From assembly GCA_034433795.1 (NCBI GenBank), contig DAOUAE010000002.1, positions 161,587 through 225,586 of the forward strand: a stretch of 64,000 bases of DNA, written 5' to 3'. This document shows, piece after piece, positions 1-9,183 of the stretch. The stretch is from DAOUAE01 sp034433795 (lineage in GTDB: Bacteria; Chloroflexota; UBA6077; FW602-bin22; DAOUAE01). The translations under genes were made by a program, and so were the position numbers. How positions within the stretch are numbered: the first letter of the stretch is position 1; each line of letters begins with the position of its first letter. Below the pieces are notes generated by a model. The model did no database searches and had not been told where the DNA came from. It saw only the letters and a program-made list of their open reading frames with translations.

Positions 1-1
1 G

Positions 2-625
2 TATCTTCTGGCGGGCCTGCGCCGGCCCAGCGGCGGCACGATCACCGTCGCCGGCCAGCCCCTTCGGGGCCCCCGTCTCCAGACCGGGCTGATCCTCCAG
101 GATTACGGACTGCTCCCCTGGGCCCGGGCCTGGGAGAACGTGGCCCTGGGGCTGGCCATCCGGGGAGTGCCGCGCCCGGAGCGCCGGCGCCGGGCGCTGG
201 CGTGGCTGGAGCGGCTCGGTCTTCAGGCGGTGGCCGACCGCTACCCCGCCCAGCTCTCGGGCGGGCAGCGCCAGCGGGTGGCCATCGCCCGGACCCTCAT
301 CCTGGAGCCGGACCTTCTGCTCCTCGACGAACCGTTCGCCGCCCTCGACGCCCTGACCCGTGAGGACCTGCAGGACCTGCTGGGCGCCCTCTGCGCTCAG
401 ACCACCATGGTCCTGGTGACCCACGACATCGCCGAGGCGGTCTTCCTGGCCCAGCGGCTGCTGGTCCTGGGCCGCCCACCGATCCGGCAGGGTCAGGTCA
501 TCGAGAACCCGGCGGCCGGCCAGCCGGGCTACCGGCGAACGGTCGAGTTCGCCCTCCGCTGCGCCCAGGTGCGCCAGGCCCTGGAGCGGGCTCAGGACCG
601 CGTCGTGGCGGAGGTGGGCGGGTGA
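2..625 (+). CDS. ABC transporter ATP-binding protein, SsuB/TauB/ThiZ type (5' end outside window)
   Basis: The reading frame is already open at the first bases, so the N-terminus and Walker A lie outside the window; 207 residues are visible. Seen: Q-loop QDYGLLPW near visible residue 33, signature LSGGQRQRVAIARTL near 85, Walker B LLLLDEP near 105 and H-loop VTHD near 139. This order is diagnostic of an ABC importer ATPase. The closest general type is the nitrate/sulfonate/taurine/pyrimidine-precursor group, since the downstream permease is a single-gene SsuC-like protein. It energises uptake at the cytoplasmic face of the membrane. The stop overlaps the permease start by 4 bp (GTGA). The substrate cannot be read from the sequence; the binding protein is presumably upstream. 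Confidence 0.93.
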   Translation, partial: YLLAGLRRPSGGTITVAGQPLRGPRLQTGLILQDYGLLPWARAWENVALGLAIRGVPRPERRRRALAWLERLGLQAVADRYPAQLSGGQRQRVAIARTLILEPDLLLLDEPFAALDALTREDLQDLLGALCAQTTMVLVTHDIAEAVFLAQRLLVLGRPPIRQGQVIENPAAGQPGYRRTVEFALRCAQVRQALERAQDRVVAEVGG

Positions 626-1365
626 GGCGCTTCCTTCTGGCCGGGCTGATGCTCCTGGCGATCTGGCAGGGGCTGTCCTGGCTGGTACGCTCGCCGGTCC
701 TGCCCGACCCGCCGACGGTGGGGCGGGTCTTCGTTCAGGCGCTGGGCGGGCGGCTGGGCGAGCACATGCTCGTCAGCGCTTACCGGGTGGTCGGGGCGAT
801 GGTCCTGGCCGGGCTGGTCGGCAGTCTTCTCGGGCTGGTCATCGGCCACCATCCGCGCTGGAACGCGCTGGCTGCGCCGGCCATCTACCTGACCTATCCC
901 ATTCCCAAGATCGTGTTTCTACCGCTGGTTATGCTCTTCCTGGGGGTGGGCGATGCGGCCAAGATCTTCCTCATCGCTTTGATCCTCTTTTTCCAGGTCC
1001 TGGTGGTCGTGCGCGACGCGGCGGCCAGCGTGCGCTTTGAACTGGTCCTGTCGGTGCGCTCGCTGGGGGCCACCCGCTGGCAGCTGCTGCGGTACATCTA
1101 CCTTCCGGCCTGTCTGCCGGCGGTGCTGACGGGGCTGCGGGTCAGCACCGGGACGGCCATCGCGGTGCTCTTTCTCACCGAGTCGTTCGCCACCCAGGCC
1201 GGTCTCGGCTACTATATCCTGGTCGAGACCTGGGGGCGCATGGCCTACCCGGAGATGTACGCTGGCGTTCTAGCGATGAGCCTGTTGGGGATGGGGCTCT
1301 ACCTGGTCCTGGACAGGCTGGAGCGACGGCTCTGCGGCTGGCTGACGGCCGGAGGAGGGCCGTGA
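622..1365 (+). CDS. ABC transporter permease, SsuC/ThiX type
   Basis: A 247-residue multi-spanning protein with a GTG start inside the stop of the ATPase gene. It has about six hydrophobic segments and the cytoplasmic EAA-type loop (VRSLGATRWQLLRYIYLP), which contacts the ATPase. Length and loop fit the BPD_transp_1 permeases of nitrate/sulfonate/thiamine-precursor importers. It forms the membrane channel, probably as a homodimer because no second permease follows. It also ends with a 4-bp overlap onto the methyltransferase gene, so the three genes are almost certainly one transcript. Substrate unknown. Confidence 0.92.
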   Translation: MRRFLLAGLMLLAIWQGLSWLVRSPVLPDPPTVGRVFVQALGGRLGEHMLVSAYRVVGAMVLAGLVGSLLGLVIGHHPRWNALAAPAIYLTYPIPKIVFLPLVMLFLGVGDAAKIFLIALILFFQVLVVVRDAAASVRFELVLSVRSLGATRWQLLRYIYLPACLPAVLTGLRVSTGTAIAVLFLTESFATQAGLGYYILVETWGRMAYPEMYAGVLAMSLLGMGLYLVLDRLERRLCGWLTAGGGP

Positions 1366-2078
1366 CCGGTCCCGTCCCCGAGGCCGTCCAGCAGATGTTC
1401 ACCCGGATCGTCGGCCGCTACGACCTGATGAACAGACTGATGACCGCCGGCCGCGACCGGGTCTGGCGGGCGCGGGCGGCCGCGCTGGTGGCCGGCGGCC
1501 GCCGGGTGCTCGACCTGGGGTGCGGCACCGGCGACCTGAGTCTGGCGGTGGCCGCGGCCGGGGTGCCCACGGTGGTGGGCATCGACTTCGCGCCGGCGAT
1601 GGTCCGGGTGGCTGAGGCCAAGCGCCGCCGACATCCCATGGGAGAACAGGTCCGCTTCCTGGTGGCCGACGCCCTGGCGCTCCCCTTCGCCGACGAGACC
1701 TTTGACGGGGTGGTCAACGCCTTCGTGCTGCGGAACCTGGCCGACCTGGACCAGGGGCTGGTCGAGGCCCGGCGGGTTCTGCGCCCTGGCGGGCGGCTGG
1801 TCTGCCTGGAGATCACCCATCCCCCGGCCTGGCTGGCCCCGCTCTTCTGGCTCTACTTCGGGCAGGTGGTCCCGCTGCTGGGCGGGATCGTGGCCGGCGA
1901 CCGGGGGGCCTACGCCTATCTTCCGGCCTCGCTCCGGCGCTTCCCACCAGCCCCAGACCTGGCCCGGCGCCTGGAGCGGCTGGGTTTTACGAACGTCCGC
2001 TACGAGCGGCTGGGCCTGGGGACGGTGGCCCTCCACTTGGCCGAGCGCCCTCCCCATGAGCCCCGCCACGGCCGGTGA
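1362..2078 (+). CDS. menG: Demethylmenaquinone methyltransferase (MenG/UbiE family)
   Basis: A 238-residue SAM-dependent methyltransferase that makes the last step of menaquinone synthesis. Seen: UbiE-specific N-terminal motif YDLMNRLMTAGRDRVWR near residue 20, SAM motif I VLDLGCGTGDLSL near 50, motif II GIDFAPAM, and the family segment NAFVLRNLADLDQGL followed by RRVLRPGGRLVCLE. Length matches the family (about 230-250). Start is GTG at 1362, coupled to the permease stop. An ABC importer in front of menG is unusual; whether the pairing is functional is unknown. No ubiquinone genes are seen, so the menaquinone role is preferred. Confidence 0.93.
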   Translation: MTGPVPEAVQQMFTRIVGRYDLMNRLMTAGRDRVWRARAAALVAGGRRVLDLGCGTGDLSLAVAAAGVPTVVGIDFAPAMVRVAEAKRRRHPMGEQVRFLVADALALPFADETFDGVVNAFVLRNLADLDQGLVEARRVLRPGGRLVCLEITHPPAWLAPLFWLYFGQVVPLLGGIVAGDRGAYAYLPASLRRFPPAPDLARRLERLGFTNVRYERLGLGTVALHLAERPPHEPRHGR

Positions 2079-2117
2079 GGCCACGGCGAGGGGCCTCACC
2101 CGGACGGACCCGTCCGG
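2074..2117 (+). terminator. Two adjacent inverted repeats after menG, possible terminator
   Basis: A 9-bp perfect stem (2074-2082 with 2092-2100) is followed at once by an 8-bp perfect stem (2100-2107 with 2110-2117). They sit on the menG stop and before the next operon. There is no T-run, so an intrinsic terminator is only a guess; a Rho-type or processing structure is equally possible. Confidence 0.35.
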
Positions 2118-2204
2118 CTTCGGCCAGCGTCCCCGCGCGCCGGCGGGCACTCAGGCGCCCTTCGACCGGTCGAGCAGGCCCACGCTGTGCTATCATGCTG
2201 GCCG

Positions 2205-4604
2205 ATGAGCAGTCTCACCGTCCTCCCCCACCCTCGCCTCTCGCGCCGGCGGGCCGCTCGGTGGGCAGCGGCGATCGCCCTTCTGGGCGGCCTCCTCCTG
2301 CTCCTGGTCCGCTCGCCGCTCCGCGACGCCCTGGCGACAGACATGGTGGGCCTGGCCCAGACCGAGGCCGGCCAGACCTTCGAACTGGCCGGGCCAGCCA
2401 CCCTGCGCCAGGAGTTCCGCCTGCCCCGCCCCGGCCTCCAGCGCCTGGACCTGGCGGTGACGAACCCCGACTACCGGGCGACCCAGCCGCTGGTCCTCCG
2501 CCTCACCCCGCTGGACGCCCCCGACCGGCCGCTCCAGCTCACCCTCCGTCCGTTTGAGGTCCCGGCGCGGGGGCTGCTGACTGTGCGGTTCCCGTCGTCG
2601 ACGGGGCGGCGGTTCGCGCTCGATCTGGCCGCCCCCGGCGCCGCCCCGGGAAGCGGCTACCAGGTCACCCTGGGACCGGGAGCGGCGGTGGACGGCGGCC
2701 GGCTGCTGGTCAACGGCCGCGAGCAGGCGGGCAGCCTGACATTCCTGGCCTTCTACCGGCTCAGTCTGGGGGACATCCTGGCCGAGCTGCGGGCGGCCTT
2801 CTCGGTCCGCTGGCTTGGGCTCGGCCTGGGGCTGCTCCTGCCCGGTCTGGGGCTGGCGCTGGCGGCCGGCCAGCCGCTCCGGCCGGCGCTTCTCCTGGCG
2901 CCGGTTCTCAGCCTGGCCCTGGTGCCGCCGGTGCTCACCTGGGCCGCCGTCCTCGGCCTGGCGCCGGGGCCGCTCACATTGCCGCTGCTGCTGGTTCTGG
3001 GGGGAGGCGGGCTGCTCCTGGCCTGGCGGCGGCGTCCAGCTCAGACCGACTTCCTGCCGGCCGGCGAGGTCGCCCTGGCGCTCATTCTCACGCTCCTGGC
3101 CGGCGGGGCGAAGCTCCTGGCCGTGCGCGACTTCGATCTGCCGTTCTGGGGCGACGGCTACCAGCACACCTTCCTGACCCGTCTGGTGATGGAGCGGGGA
3201 GCCCTGCCGGATTCCTGGGAGCCCGACCTGCCGCTCGCCACCATGACCTACCACGCCGGCTTTCACCTGATGGCCGCCGTCGTCGGCTGGGGGCTGGGGC
3301 TGGCTCCTCCCCAGGCGGTCCTCGTCACCGGTCAGCTGCTCAACGCCCTCGCCCTGCCCGCCGCCTACCTCGCCACCCGCTGGCTGACCGGAAGCGGGAC
3401 CGCCGGCCTGCTGGCCGGCGTCCTGACCGGCCTGCTGCTGCCCATGCCCTCATATTATGTCAATTGGGGCCGCTACACCCAGCTGGCCGGGCAGGTGCTG
3501 ATGGTGGCGGCCTGGCCGCTGGTAGCCGGAGCGCTCGAGGATCGCCAGCCGGGGGCGCGGGGCCGCTGGTTTTTGGCCACGCTCCTGCTGGCCGCGGTGA
3601 TGCTCACCCACGTCCGGGTCACCTATCTCCTCGGCCTCTGGACCGGCCTGGTCGTCCTTCTCTTTTTCCTCACCGCGTCCGGCTGGCCCGCCCGACGCGC
3701 GCTTCTCTGGCGGGCGGCCCTGCTCCTCGGCGGCAGCCTGGCCCTGAGCGCCCCGTGGTGGTGGCGCCTCTGGCACCACCGGCAGCAGTTCGCCAACGAA
3801 CGTCCCCCGGCCGCCGACTGGGTCGCCGCCTACACCGCCTTCGGCGACTACGGGTTCGTCGTCGGCTGGGTCTGGCTGGGTCTGGCCCTGGGGGGGCTGC
3901 TTCTCGCCCTCCGGCACCGTCAGTCTCGCCTGCTCCTGCTCCCGGTCTGGCTGGCCGGTCTGTACGCCACCGCCAACACCACCGCCCTGGGACTGCCCTG
4001 GACACCTCTGCTCAATAATTTTGCGGTCGAGATCGCTCTGTACATTCCGGTGAGCGCGCTGGCCGCCTACGCCCTCGACCGGGCGGCCGGCCGGTGGCCA
4101 GGCCCGGCGCGCCAGCGGATCGCGGCCGGACTCGCCCTCCTGGCCGGGCTGCTGGCCCTGGCCGGTCAACTGGCGGTGCGCGACGACCGCTACCGGCTGG
4201 TCTACCCGGCGGACCTTCAGGCCTTCGCCTGGGTCCGGGAGAACACCCCGCCGACCGCCCGCTTTCTGGTCAACAGTCTGCCGGCGCTGGGCGATCTGGC
4301 GGCGGCGGGCACCGACGCCGGCTGGTGGCTGCCGCTGACCACCGGGCGCTCCACCACCCTGCCTCCGCTGCTCTACGTCAGCGAGCGCACCCCGCCGGGC
4401 TACCGCGACCTGATTCTCTGGCTGGCCCACCTGCCGCCCGAGGCGCTCGGCCAGCCGGAGATCCGGGCCCGTCTGCGCGCCCTCGGCATCACCCATGCGT
4501 ACCTGGGCGTCAAGGGGGGACCGCTCCGGCCGGACCAGCTGCTCCGGGCCGGCGGCCGACCGCTCTACGCCCGCGAGGGGGTGTGGATCTTTGCCCTGGA
4601 CTGA
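2205..4604 (+). CDS. Large membrane protein, GT-C glycosyltransferase-like
   Basis: About 799 residues from ATG 2205; an in-frame GTG at 2187 is possible but lies across a -10-like TATCAT at 2191-2196, so ATG is preferred. After a first TM segment comes a roughly 170-residue extracytoplasmic beta-rich region, then some twelve hydrophobic helices. An acidic loop FWGDGYQHTFLTRLVM around residue 315 is typical in position for the first loop of GT-C enzymes (Asp for the polyprenyl-linked donor). The C-terminal extracytoplasmic part is soluble. It heads a seven-gene set for a surface glycan, so a polyprenyl-sugar glycosyltransferase is the best guess; exact family not recognised. Confidence 0.7.
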   Translation: MSSLTVLPHPRLSRRRAARWAAAIALLGGLLLLLVRSPLRDALATDMVGLAQTEAGQTFELAGPATLRQEFRLPRPGLQRLDLAVTNPDYRATQPLVLRLTPLDAPDRPLQLTLRPFEVPARGLLTVRFPSSTGRRFALDLAAPGAAPGSGYQVTLGPGAAVDGGRLLVNGREQAGSLTFLAFYRLSLGDILAELRAAFSVRWLGLGLGLLLPGLGLALAAGQPLRPALLLAPVLSLALVPPVLTWAAVLGLAPGPLTLPLLLVLGGGGLLLAWRRRPAQTDFLPAGEVALALILTLLAGGAKLLAVRDFDLPFWGDGYQHTFLTRLVMERGALPDSWEPDLPLATMTYHAGFHLMAAVVGWGLGLAPPQAVLVTGQLLNALALPAAYLATRWLTGSGTAGLLAGVLTGLLLPMPSYYVNWGRYTQLAGQVLMVAAWPLVAGALEDRQPGARGRWFLATLLLAAVMLTHVRVTYLLGLWTGLVVLLFFLTASGWPARRALLWRAALLLGGSLALSAPWWWRLWHHRQQFANERPPAADWVAAYTAFGDYGFVVGWVWLGLALGGLLLALRHRQSRLLLLPVWLAGLYATANTTALGLPWTPLLNNFAVEIALYIPVSALAAYALDRAAGRWPGPARQRIAAGLALLAGLLALAGQLAVRDDRYRLVYPADLQAFAWVRENTPPTARFLVNSLPALGDLAAAGTDAGWWLPLTTGRSTTLPPLLYVSERTPPGYRDLILWLAHLPPEALGQPEIRARLRALGITHAYLGVKGGPLRPDQLLRAGGRPLYAREGVWIFALD

Positions 4605-5988
4605 GAGGCTCACCCGGCGCTCACTGCTGACCGCCGGCGCGGGCTTCCTGGCCGGCCTGACCGGCGGCTACGCCCTGGGCCGGTGGGGTCCCGGCCTGCC
4701 GGACTGGCCGGGGAGGCCGTCCCCGTCCTCCGGTCCGACCGCGCCCACCGCGCTGCCCCTGGGCGTTGAGATCGTCGACATCGACCCGATCACCGGTCTG
4801 GACCTGGCCCGGCAGATCGGGGTGACCTGGGTTCGCCTGCTCCTGGGCTGGCAGGACCTCGAGCCGCAGCCCGGCGTCTTTCAGTGGGAGGCGGCCGACC
4901 GGCTCCTCACGGCGGCGCTGGAGCGGGAGCTGCGGCCGCTCGTCGTTCTGACCGGCGTTCCGCCCTGGGCGGGGCCCGAGCCCGGCGGACCGCTTGATGA
5001 GGCTGGACAGGAGGCATTCGCCAGATTGCTCGCCGCGGCGGCCCGTCGGTACGGCCCACGCGGGGTGAAACACTGGGAGCTTTTCAACGAGCCGGACAAC
5101 GGTGACTTCGAGCGACGGTGGCTCGGGGGCAGTTGGGGCCGGGCGCCGGAGGCCTACGCCGCGCTGCTCCGCCGGGTCTATCCGGCCCTCAAAGCGGCCG
5201 ACCCGACCGCCCACCTGGTCATGGGCGGCCTGGCCCTCGACTGGTTCACCGACGACGACCTGCACCCTCATCGACCCGGCCCCTTTGTCCGCGACTTCCT
5301 CGACCGCGTCCTGGCCGCCGGGGGTGGCGCCTTCTTCGATATCGCCAACTTTCACTATTACCCCAACTTTCGCCCCCGCTGGGAACCCCACGGCCGTGAT
5401 ATCATGGGCAAGGCCGCCTTTCTGCGGCGCACGCTGGCGGCCTACGGGGTGAGCAAGCCGGTGCTGTGCACCGAGATCGGCGCCTGGGTCGACCCCGACC
5501 GGGGCGGCAGTCCGGACTGGCAGGCGACCTATGCTGTCCAGGCGATGGTCCGGGGGATGGCCGCCGACCTTCAGGCGGTCATCTGGTTCAACTTGGTCGA
5601 TCTCACCATGCCCGGCATGGCCCGGTACGGTCTGGTGACCCGCGAGGGCATCCCCCGCCCGGCCTTTCGGGCGCTCCAGGTCCTGCGCCAGCGCCTGGAC
5701 CAGGCGGTGTTCGTCCGCCCCCTCACCCCCGGCGATCTGGGCACCGAGGGGGTCGAGGGCTACCTCTTCTACGCGCCGCTGAGCGGCACCCAGATCCAGG
5801 TGATCTGGGCCACGGCGCCGGTGGCCGACCTTCCCCCTTTCCGACCGCACCTGCCCAACGTCCAGCGCACCGTCCGCCTCCCCCAGCCCCCGGCCCGCCT
5901 GCTGGACCGCGACGGCCAGCCCCGACCGCCAGCCGCGTCCCTGACGGTCGGCCCCCAGCCGCTGTATCTCGAGTACGAGGGGTACTGA
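4591..5988 (+). CDS. Tat-exported clan GH-A glycoside hydrolase (GH39/GH5-like)
   Basis: The best start is TTG 4591 after GAGGGG, overlapping the previous gene by 14 bp. It gives 465 residues beginning with a twin-arginine signal (LTRRSLLTAGAGFLAG) and a Pro/Ser-rich linker. The catalytic barrel shows the two GH-A glutamates: acid/base in HWELFNEPDN (Glu about residue 167) and nucleophile in VLCTEIGAW (Glu about 295). VRLLLGWQDLEPQPGVFQWE resembles the early GH39/GH5 barrel motif. It probably trims or remodels a glycan outside the membrane. Both neighbours are GT-C-like membrane proteins and the next start overlaps its stop (TGATG). Specificity cannot be predicted. Confidence 0.8.
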   Translation: MPWTERLTRRSLLTAGAGFLAGLTGGYALGRWGPGLPDWPGRPSPSSGPTAPTALPLGVEIVDIDPITGLDLARQIGVTWVRLLLGWQDLEPQPGVFQWEAADRLLTAALERELRPLVVLTGVPPWAGPEPGGPLDEAGQEAFARLLAAAARRYGPRGVKHWELFNEPDNGDFERRWLGGSWGRAPEAYAALLRRVYPALKAADPTAHLVMGGLALDWFTDDDLHPHRPGPFVRDFLDRVLAAGGGAFFDIANFHYYPNFRPRWEPHGRDIMGKAAFLRRTLAAYGVSKPVLCTEIGAWVDPDRGGSPDWQATYAVQAMVRGMAADLQAVIWFNLVDLTMPGMARYGLVTREGIPRPAFRALQVLRQRLDQAVFVRPLTPGDLGTEGVEGYLFYAPLSGTQIQVIWATAPVADLPPFRPHLPNVQRTVRLPQPPARLLDRDGQPRPPAASLTVGPQPLYLEYEGY

Positions 5989-7433
5989 TGGTCCGGCCAC
6001 TGGGCTCACCCACCGCCAGCGCCATCCACCGCCCCTCCGGTTCGACCTCCGAGAGCCCGCGCCTCCTCCTGGGGCTGCTCCTCGGCCTGGTCGCCCTGCG
6101 CGGCCTCCTCTGGAGCCTGCTCGTGCCGCCCTGGCAGGGGCCCGACGAGCCCAAGCACCTCGAGTACGTGCTGCTGCTCCGGCTCAAAGGGCGGCCCATC
6201 GGTCTCGAGGACGCCTCACCCCCTCTGCAACGGTCCATCATCGCCTCGATGGAGGCGTTCGAGTTCTGGTGGCACCTCCGCCGTCCGGCGCCGGTGCCGC
6301 TGCCCGCGGACTTCGGCCAGCTCTGGCCCAGCGCGCCCACCCTCCTGATGCGCCAGCCGCTCTACTACATCCTCAGCCTGCCGGTCGCCTGGCTAACATC
6401 CGACCAACCGCTCGTCAGTCAGCTCTTTCTCCTCCGGCTGGTGAGCGTCGCCCTGAACGTCCTCGTGATCTACTGCCTCTTCCGCGCCCTGCGGGCGCTC
6501 TTCCCGGCCGAGCCGGCGCTGGCGCTGGCCGGCGCCGGCCTGGTCGCGTTTCTGCCCCAGCCGACGTTCATCGCCAGCACCTACAACAGCGACAACCTGG
6601 CCACGCTCGTGGGCAGCGCGCTCTTCTGGACGGCCGCCGTGGTCCTGCGCCATGGCTGGCGCGGATCGACGGTCGGCGCTCTGGGCCTGCTCACCCTCAC
6701 CGGTCTGCTGACCAAGCGCTCACTCTATCCCCTCCTCCTGGCCAGCTGGCTGCTCCTGCTGGTTCTGGGGCGCTGGAGCCGGGCCCGGCTGGCGGCCGTC
6801 CTGGCCGGGGGCGGGGCCGCGCTGGTTCTGGGGGCTGCGACGGCCGTGGCTCTCCACCGCCTGGGGGCCGGCGGCCGCCAGCCGCTGACCGACTGGTTCC
6901 TGCGGAGCTATCTCCTCGACCTCGACGCCGCCTCCCAGCAGCTCTCCCAGCTGCTCCGCCCGACCGTCTTCGGCCCGGTCCTGCGGGAGCAGGCCGACTA
7001 CTGGCTGGTCCAGCAGTTCAAGAGTTTCTGGGCCTCCTGGGGCTGGGTGGCCCATCCCCTGCCCGACCCGTGGTACGGGGCGCTGGCCGGACTAACTGCG
7101 GCCGGCCTGGCCAGCGCCATCCTGGCCCTCGGCTGGCCCGGGCGGTCTCCCCTGGACCCGGTCCAGCGGCGGGGCATCCTTATGGCCCTCGGGCTGCTGG
7201 GGGCCAATCTGGGCGCCGCCTGGCTCTTCTACACCACCTACAGCGCGGCGGCTTTCCCGCAGGGACGCTATCTCTTCCCGGCGCTGGGGCCGTTCGTCCT
7301 GCTGCTGCTGGTGGGGATTCGCCGCTGGAGCGGCCCGTTCCGCCCGGCCCTGGGCGCCGGCGTGATTGTGGCCGGTCTGCTCTTCGACACGGCCTGTCTG
7401 GTTGGGTCCCTCCTGCCCAGTTTCTACTTCTGA
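5988..7433 (+). CDS. Multi-spanning membrane protein, DUF2142/GT-C-like
   Basis: 481 residues from ATG 5988, translationally coupled to the glycosidase (TGATG). After the first TM the loop PPWQGPDEPKHLEY carries the acidic pair typical of DUF2142 and other GT-C-fold proteins, which bind polyprenyl-phosphate sugars on the outer face. About ten further hydrophobic segments follow. Likely a glycosyltransferase of the surface-glycan operon. The family assignment rests on topology and one loop motif, so it is moderate. Confidence 0.7.
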   Translation: MVRPLGSPTASAIHRPSGSTSESPRLLLGLLLGLVALRGLLWSLLVPPWQGPDEPKHLEYVLLLRLKGRPIGLEDASPPLQRSIIASMEAFEFWWHLRRPAPVPLPADFGQLWPSAPTLLMRQPLYYILSLPVAWLTSDQPLVSQLFLLRLVSVALNVLVIYCLFRALRALFPAEPALALAGAGLVAFLPQPTFIASTYNSDNLATLVGSALFWTAAVVLRHGWRGSTVGALGLLTLTGLLTKRSLYPLLLASWLLLLVLGRWSRARLAAVLAGGGAALVLGAATAVALHRLGAGGRQPLTDWFLRSYLLDLDAASQQLSQLLRPTVFGPVLREQADYWLVQQFKSFWASWGWVAHPLPDPWYGALAGLTAAGLASAILALGWPGRSPLDPVQRRGILMALGLLGANLGAAWLFYTTYSAAAFPQGRYLFPALGPFVLLLLVGIRRWSGPFRPALGAGVIVAGLLFDTACLVGSLLPSFYF

Positions 7434-7442
7434 AGGACGGCG

Positions 7443-8150
7443 ATGGCGCGACTGACGGGACTGGCTGGTCTTCTGTTCCTGGCCCTGGTTCTGGCCGCCA
7501 CCTGGCCGGTGGAGGTCTGGACCACCCTGCAGAGCCGGCCGGAGCAGCCGGTCGGCGAGATCACGCCCGACAACCGCGTCGCCCAGAGCTTCCAGGCTCG
7601 ACTCTCCGGCCTCAGCGCGGTCGAACTCCACCTGGCCACCTACCGGCGGGTCAACGATGTCACCCTTCTCTGGCGCCTGCACCGCGACCGCCCCGACGGT
7701 CCCCTGGTCGCCGCCGGCCAGATCGCCGGCCGGACGGTCCAGGATAACGCCCCCTACCGCCTGACCTTTCCTCCTCAGCCCGACTCGACCGACCGGGTCT
7801 ACTATCTCGTCCTGGAGTCGCCGGACGGCCGCCCCGGCCAGGCCCTCACCGCCTGGGCCTCCCGCCACGACTACTTCCCCCGCGGCCGCCTGTACCTCAA
7901 CGGCGTCCCCGCCGCCGGCGACCTGATGCTGGCCCTCGGCTACCGAACACCCCCCCTCGCCATCCTGCCGACGCTGCTGGACCGGCTGGCGGCTGGCCGG
8001 CCCGGCCTCTGGGGTCAGCCGGCCCTCTACGCGGCCCTGCTCGCCGGCTACGCCCTCGCCCTGGGGCTTCTGGTGGCGGCGCTGCTGGCCTGGAGCCAGG
8101 ACGGCCGGTCGGCCCCACCCTCCCGCGCGGAGAAGACCGATGTCGATTGA
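7443..8150 (+). CDS. Unrecognised bitopic membrane protein of the glycan operon
   Basis: 235 residues, not recognised. Seen: an N-terminal hydrophobic segment (LAGLLFLALVLAATWPVEVW) that could be signal or anchor, a roughly 150-residue extracytoplasmic domain rich in beta-strand-like stretches (VELHLATYRR, YYLVLESPDG), a hydrophobic helix near residue 200 and a short charged tail. ATG 7443 follows the previous stop by 9 bp and the 3' end overlaps the next glycosyltransferase gene by 11 bp, so it is part of the operon. The domain may be carbohydrate-binding, but there is no motif to prove it. Confidence 0.75.
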   Translation: MARLTGLAGLLFLALVLAATWPVEVWTTLQSRPEQPVGEITPDNRVAQSFQARLSGLSAVELHLATYRRVNDVTLLWRLHRDRPDGPLVAAGQIAGRTVQDNAPYRLTFPPQPDSTDRVYYLVLESPDGRPGQALTAWASRHDYFPRGRLYLNGVPAAGDLMLALGYRTPPLAILPTLLDRLAAGRPGLWGQPALYAALLAGYALALGLLVAALLAWSQDGRSAPPSRAEKTDVD

Positions 8151-9183
8151 CCGCCCCCTGGCCACGGTCGTCATCGTGACCTGGAACGGCCGGGCCCTGC
8201 TGGAACAGACGCTCCCGGCCGTCCTGGCCCAGACCTACCGGCCCTTCGAGGTGCTGGTGGTCGACAACGGCTCGACCGATGGGACTGTTCCCTGGCTGCG
8301 CCGCCACTTCCCAACCGTGCGGCTGCTACGCCTCCCCGTCAACCGTGGCTTCGCCGGCGGCGCCAACCACGGCCTGGCCGCCGCCCGCGGATCGCTGGTC
8401 GCCACCCTGAACAACGACTGCTGGCCGGAGCCGACCTGGCTGGCCGCTCTGGTCGAGACTCTCCTGGCCACCCCCGGCGCGGCCATGTGCGCCAGTAAAA
8501 TGCTCTTCGCCCACCAGCCCGACCGTCTCAACAGCACCGGCCTCGACCTCGACGTCCTGGGCCTCGCCTGGGACCGCGATGGCGGCCGCCGTGACGGCGA
8601 GGAGGCTACGGCGCCGCCCTTCGGCCCCTGCGCCGGGGCGGCCCTCTACCGGCGGGAGGCGGTCCGGCAGGTCGGCGGCTTCGACAGCCGGTTCTTCTGC
8701 TACCTCGAGGACGTGGACCTGGCCTGGCGCCTGCGCCGGGCCGGCTGGACCTGCGCCTACGCCCCCCAGGCCCGCGTCTACCACCTGCACGCGGCGACCC
8801 TGGGCGACGACAGCCCGTGGAAACGCTACCTCCTCGGCCGGAACAAGCTCTGGCTGCTGGCCCAGAACTACCCACGGGGGCCGCTGCTCCGGCGGCTGCC
8901 GCTCATCCTGCTCTACGACCTCCTGGCCCTGGCCAGCTACGCCCTCTGGCCCGCGCCCGGGCGCCCGTGGCCGGCCCGCTGGGCCGCCCTGGCCGGCCGC
9001 CTGGCCGGCTGGTGGGGACTGCCGGCGGTCTGGCGCGGTCGCGAGCCTCTCCCGGCCGACCGGGAGGCCCTGCGGGCCCTGGCTCCCGCGGCCGCTCCGT
9101 GGGTGGTCGCCCGGCGTTTCGCCCATCTTCAGCATCTGCCGCGAGAAAGGAGGTGGCCGTGGCGTCCCGCGCCGTCCCGCTAG
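8140..9183 (+). CDS. Family 2 glycosyltransferase (rhamnosyltransferase-like)
   Basis: 347 residues. A GT-A fold opens with VVIVTWNGRALLEQTLPAVL, then VVDNGSTDGT (nucleotide-sugar contact), NRGFAGGANHG and the metal-binding region TLNNDCWPEP. The acceptor-side ED motif is in YLEDVDLAWRLRRAGW. This pattern fits WbbL-type GT2 enzymes, which act on the cytoplasmic face and add a sugar to a lipid-linked chain. The C-terminal third is amphipathic to hydrophobic and may touch the membrane. It overlaps both neighbours (11 bp and 25 bp). Confidence 0.88.
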   Translation: MSIDRPLATVVIVTWNGRALLEQTLPAVLAQTYRPFEVLVVDNGSTDGTVPWLRRHFPTVRLLRLPVNRGFAGGANHGLAAARGSLVATLNNDCWPEPTWLAALVETLLATPGAAMCASKMLFAHQPDRLNSTGLDLDVLGLAWDRDGGRRDGEEATAPPFGPCAGAALYRREAVRQVGGFDSRFFCYLEDVDLAWRLRRAGWTCAYAPQARVYHLHAATLGDDSPWKRYLLGRNKLWLLAQNYPRGPLLRRLPLILLYDLLALASYALWPAPGRPWPARWAALAGRLAGWWGLPAVWRGREPLPADREALRALAPAAAPWVVARRFAHLQHLPRERRWPWRPAPSR

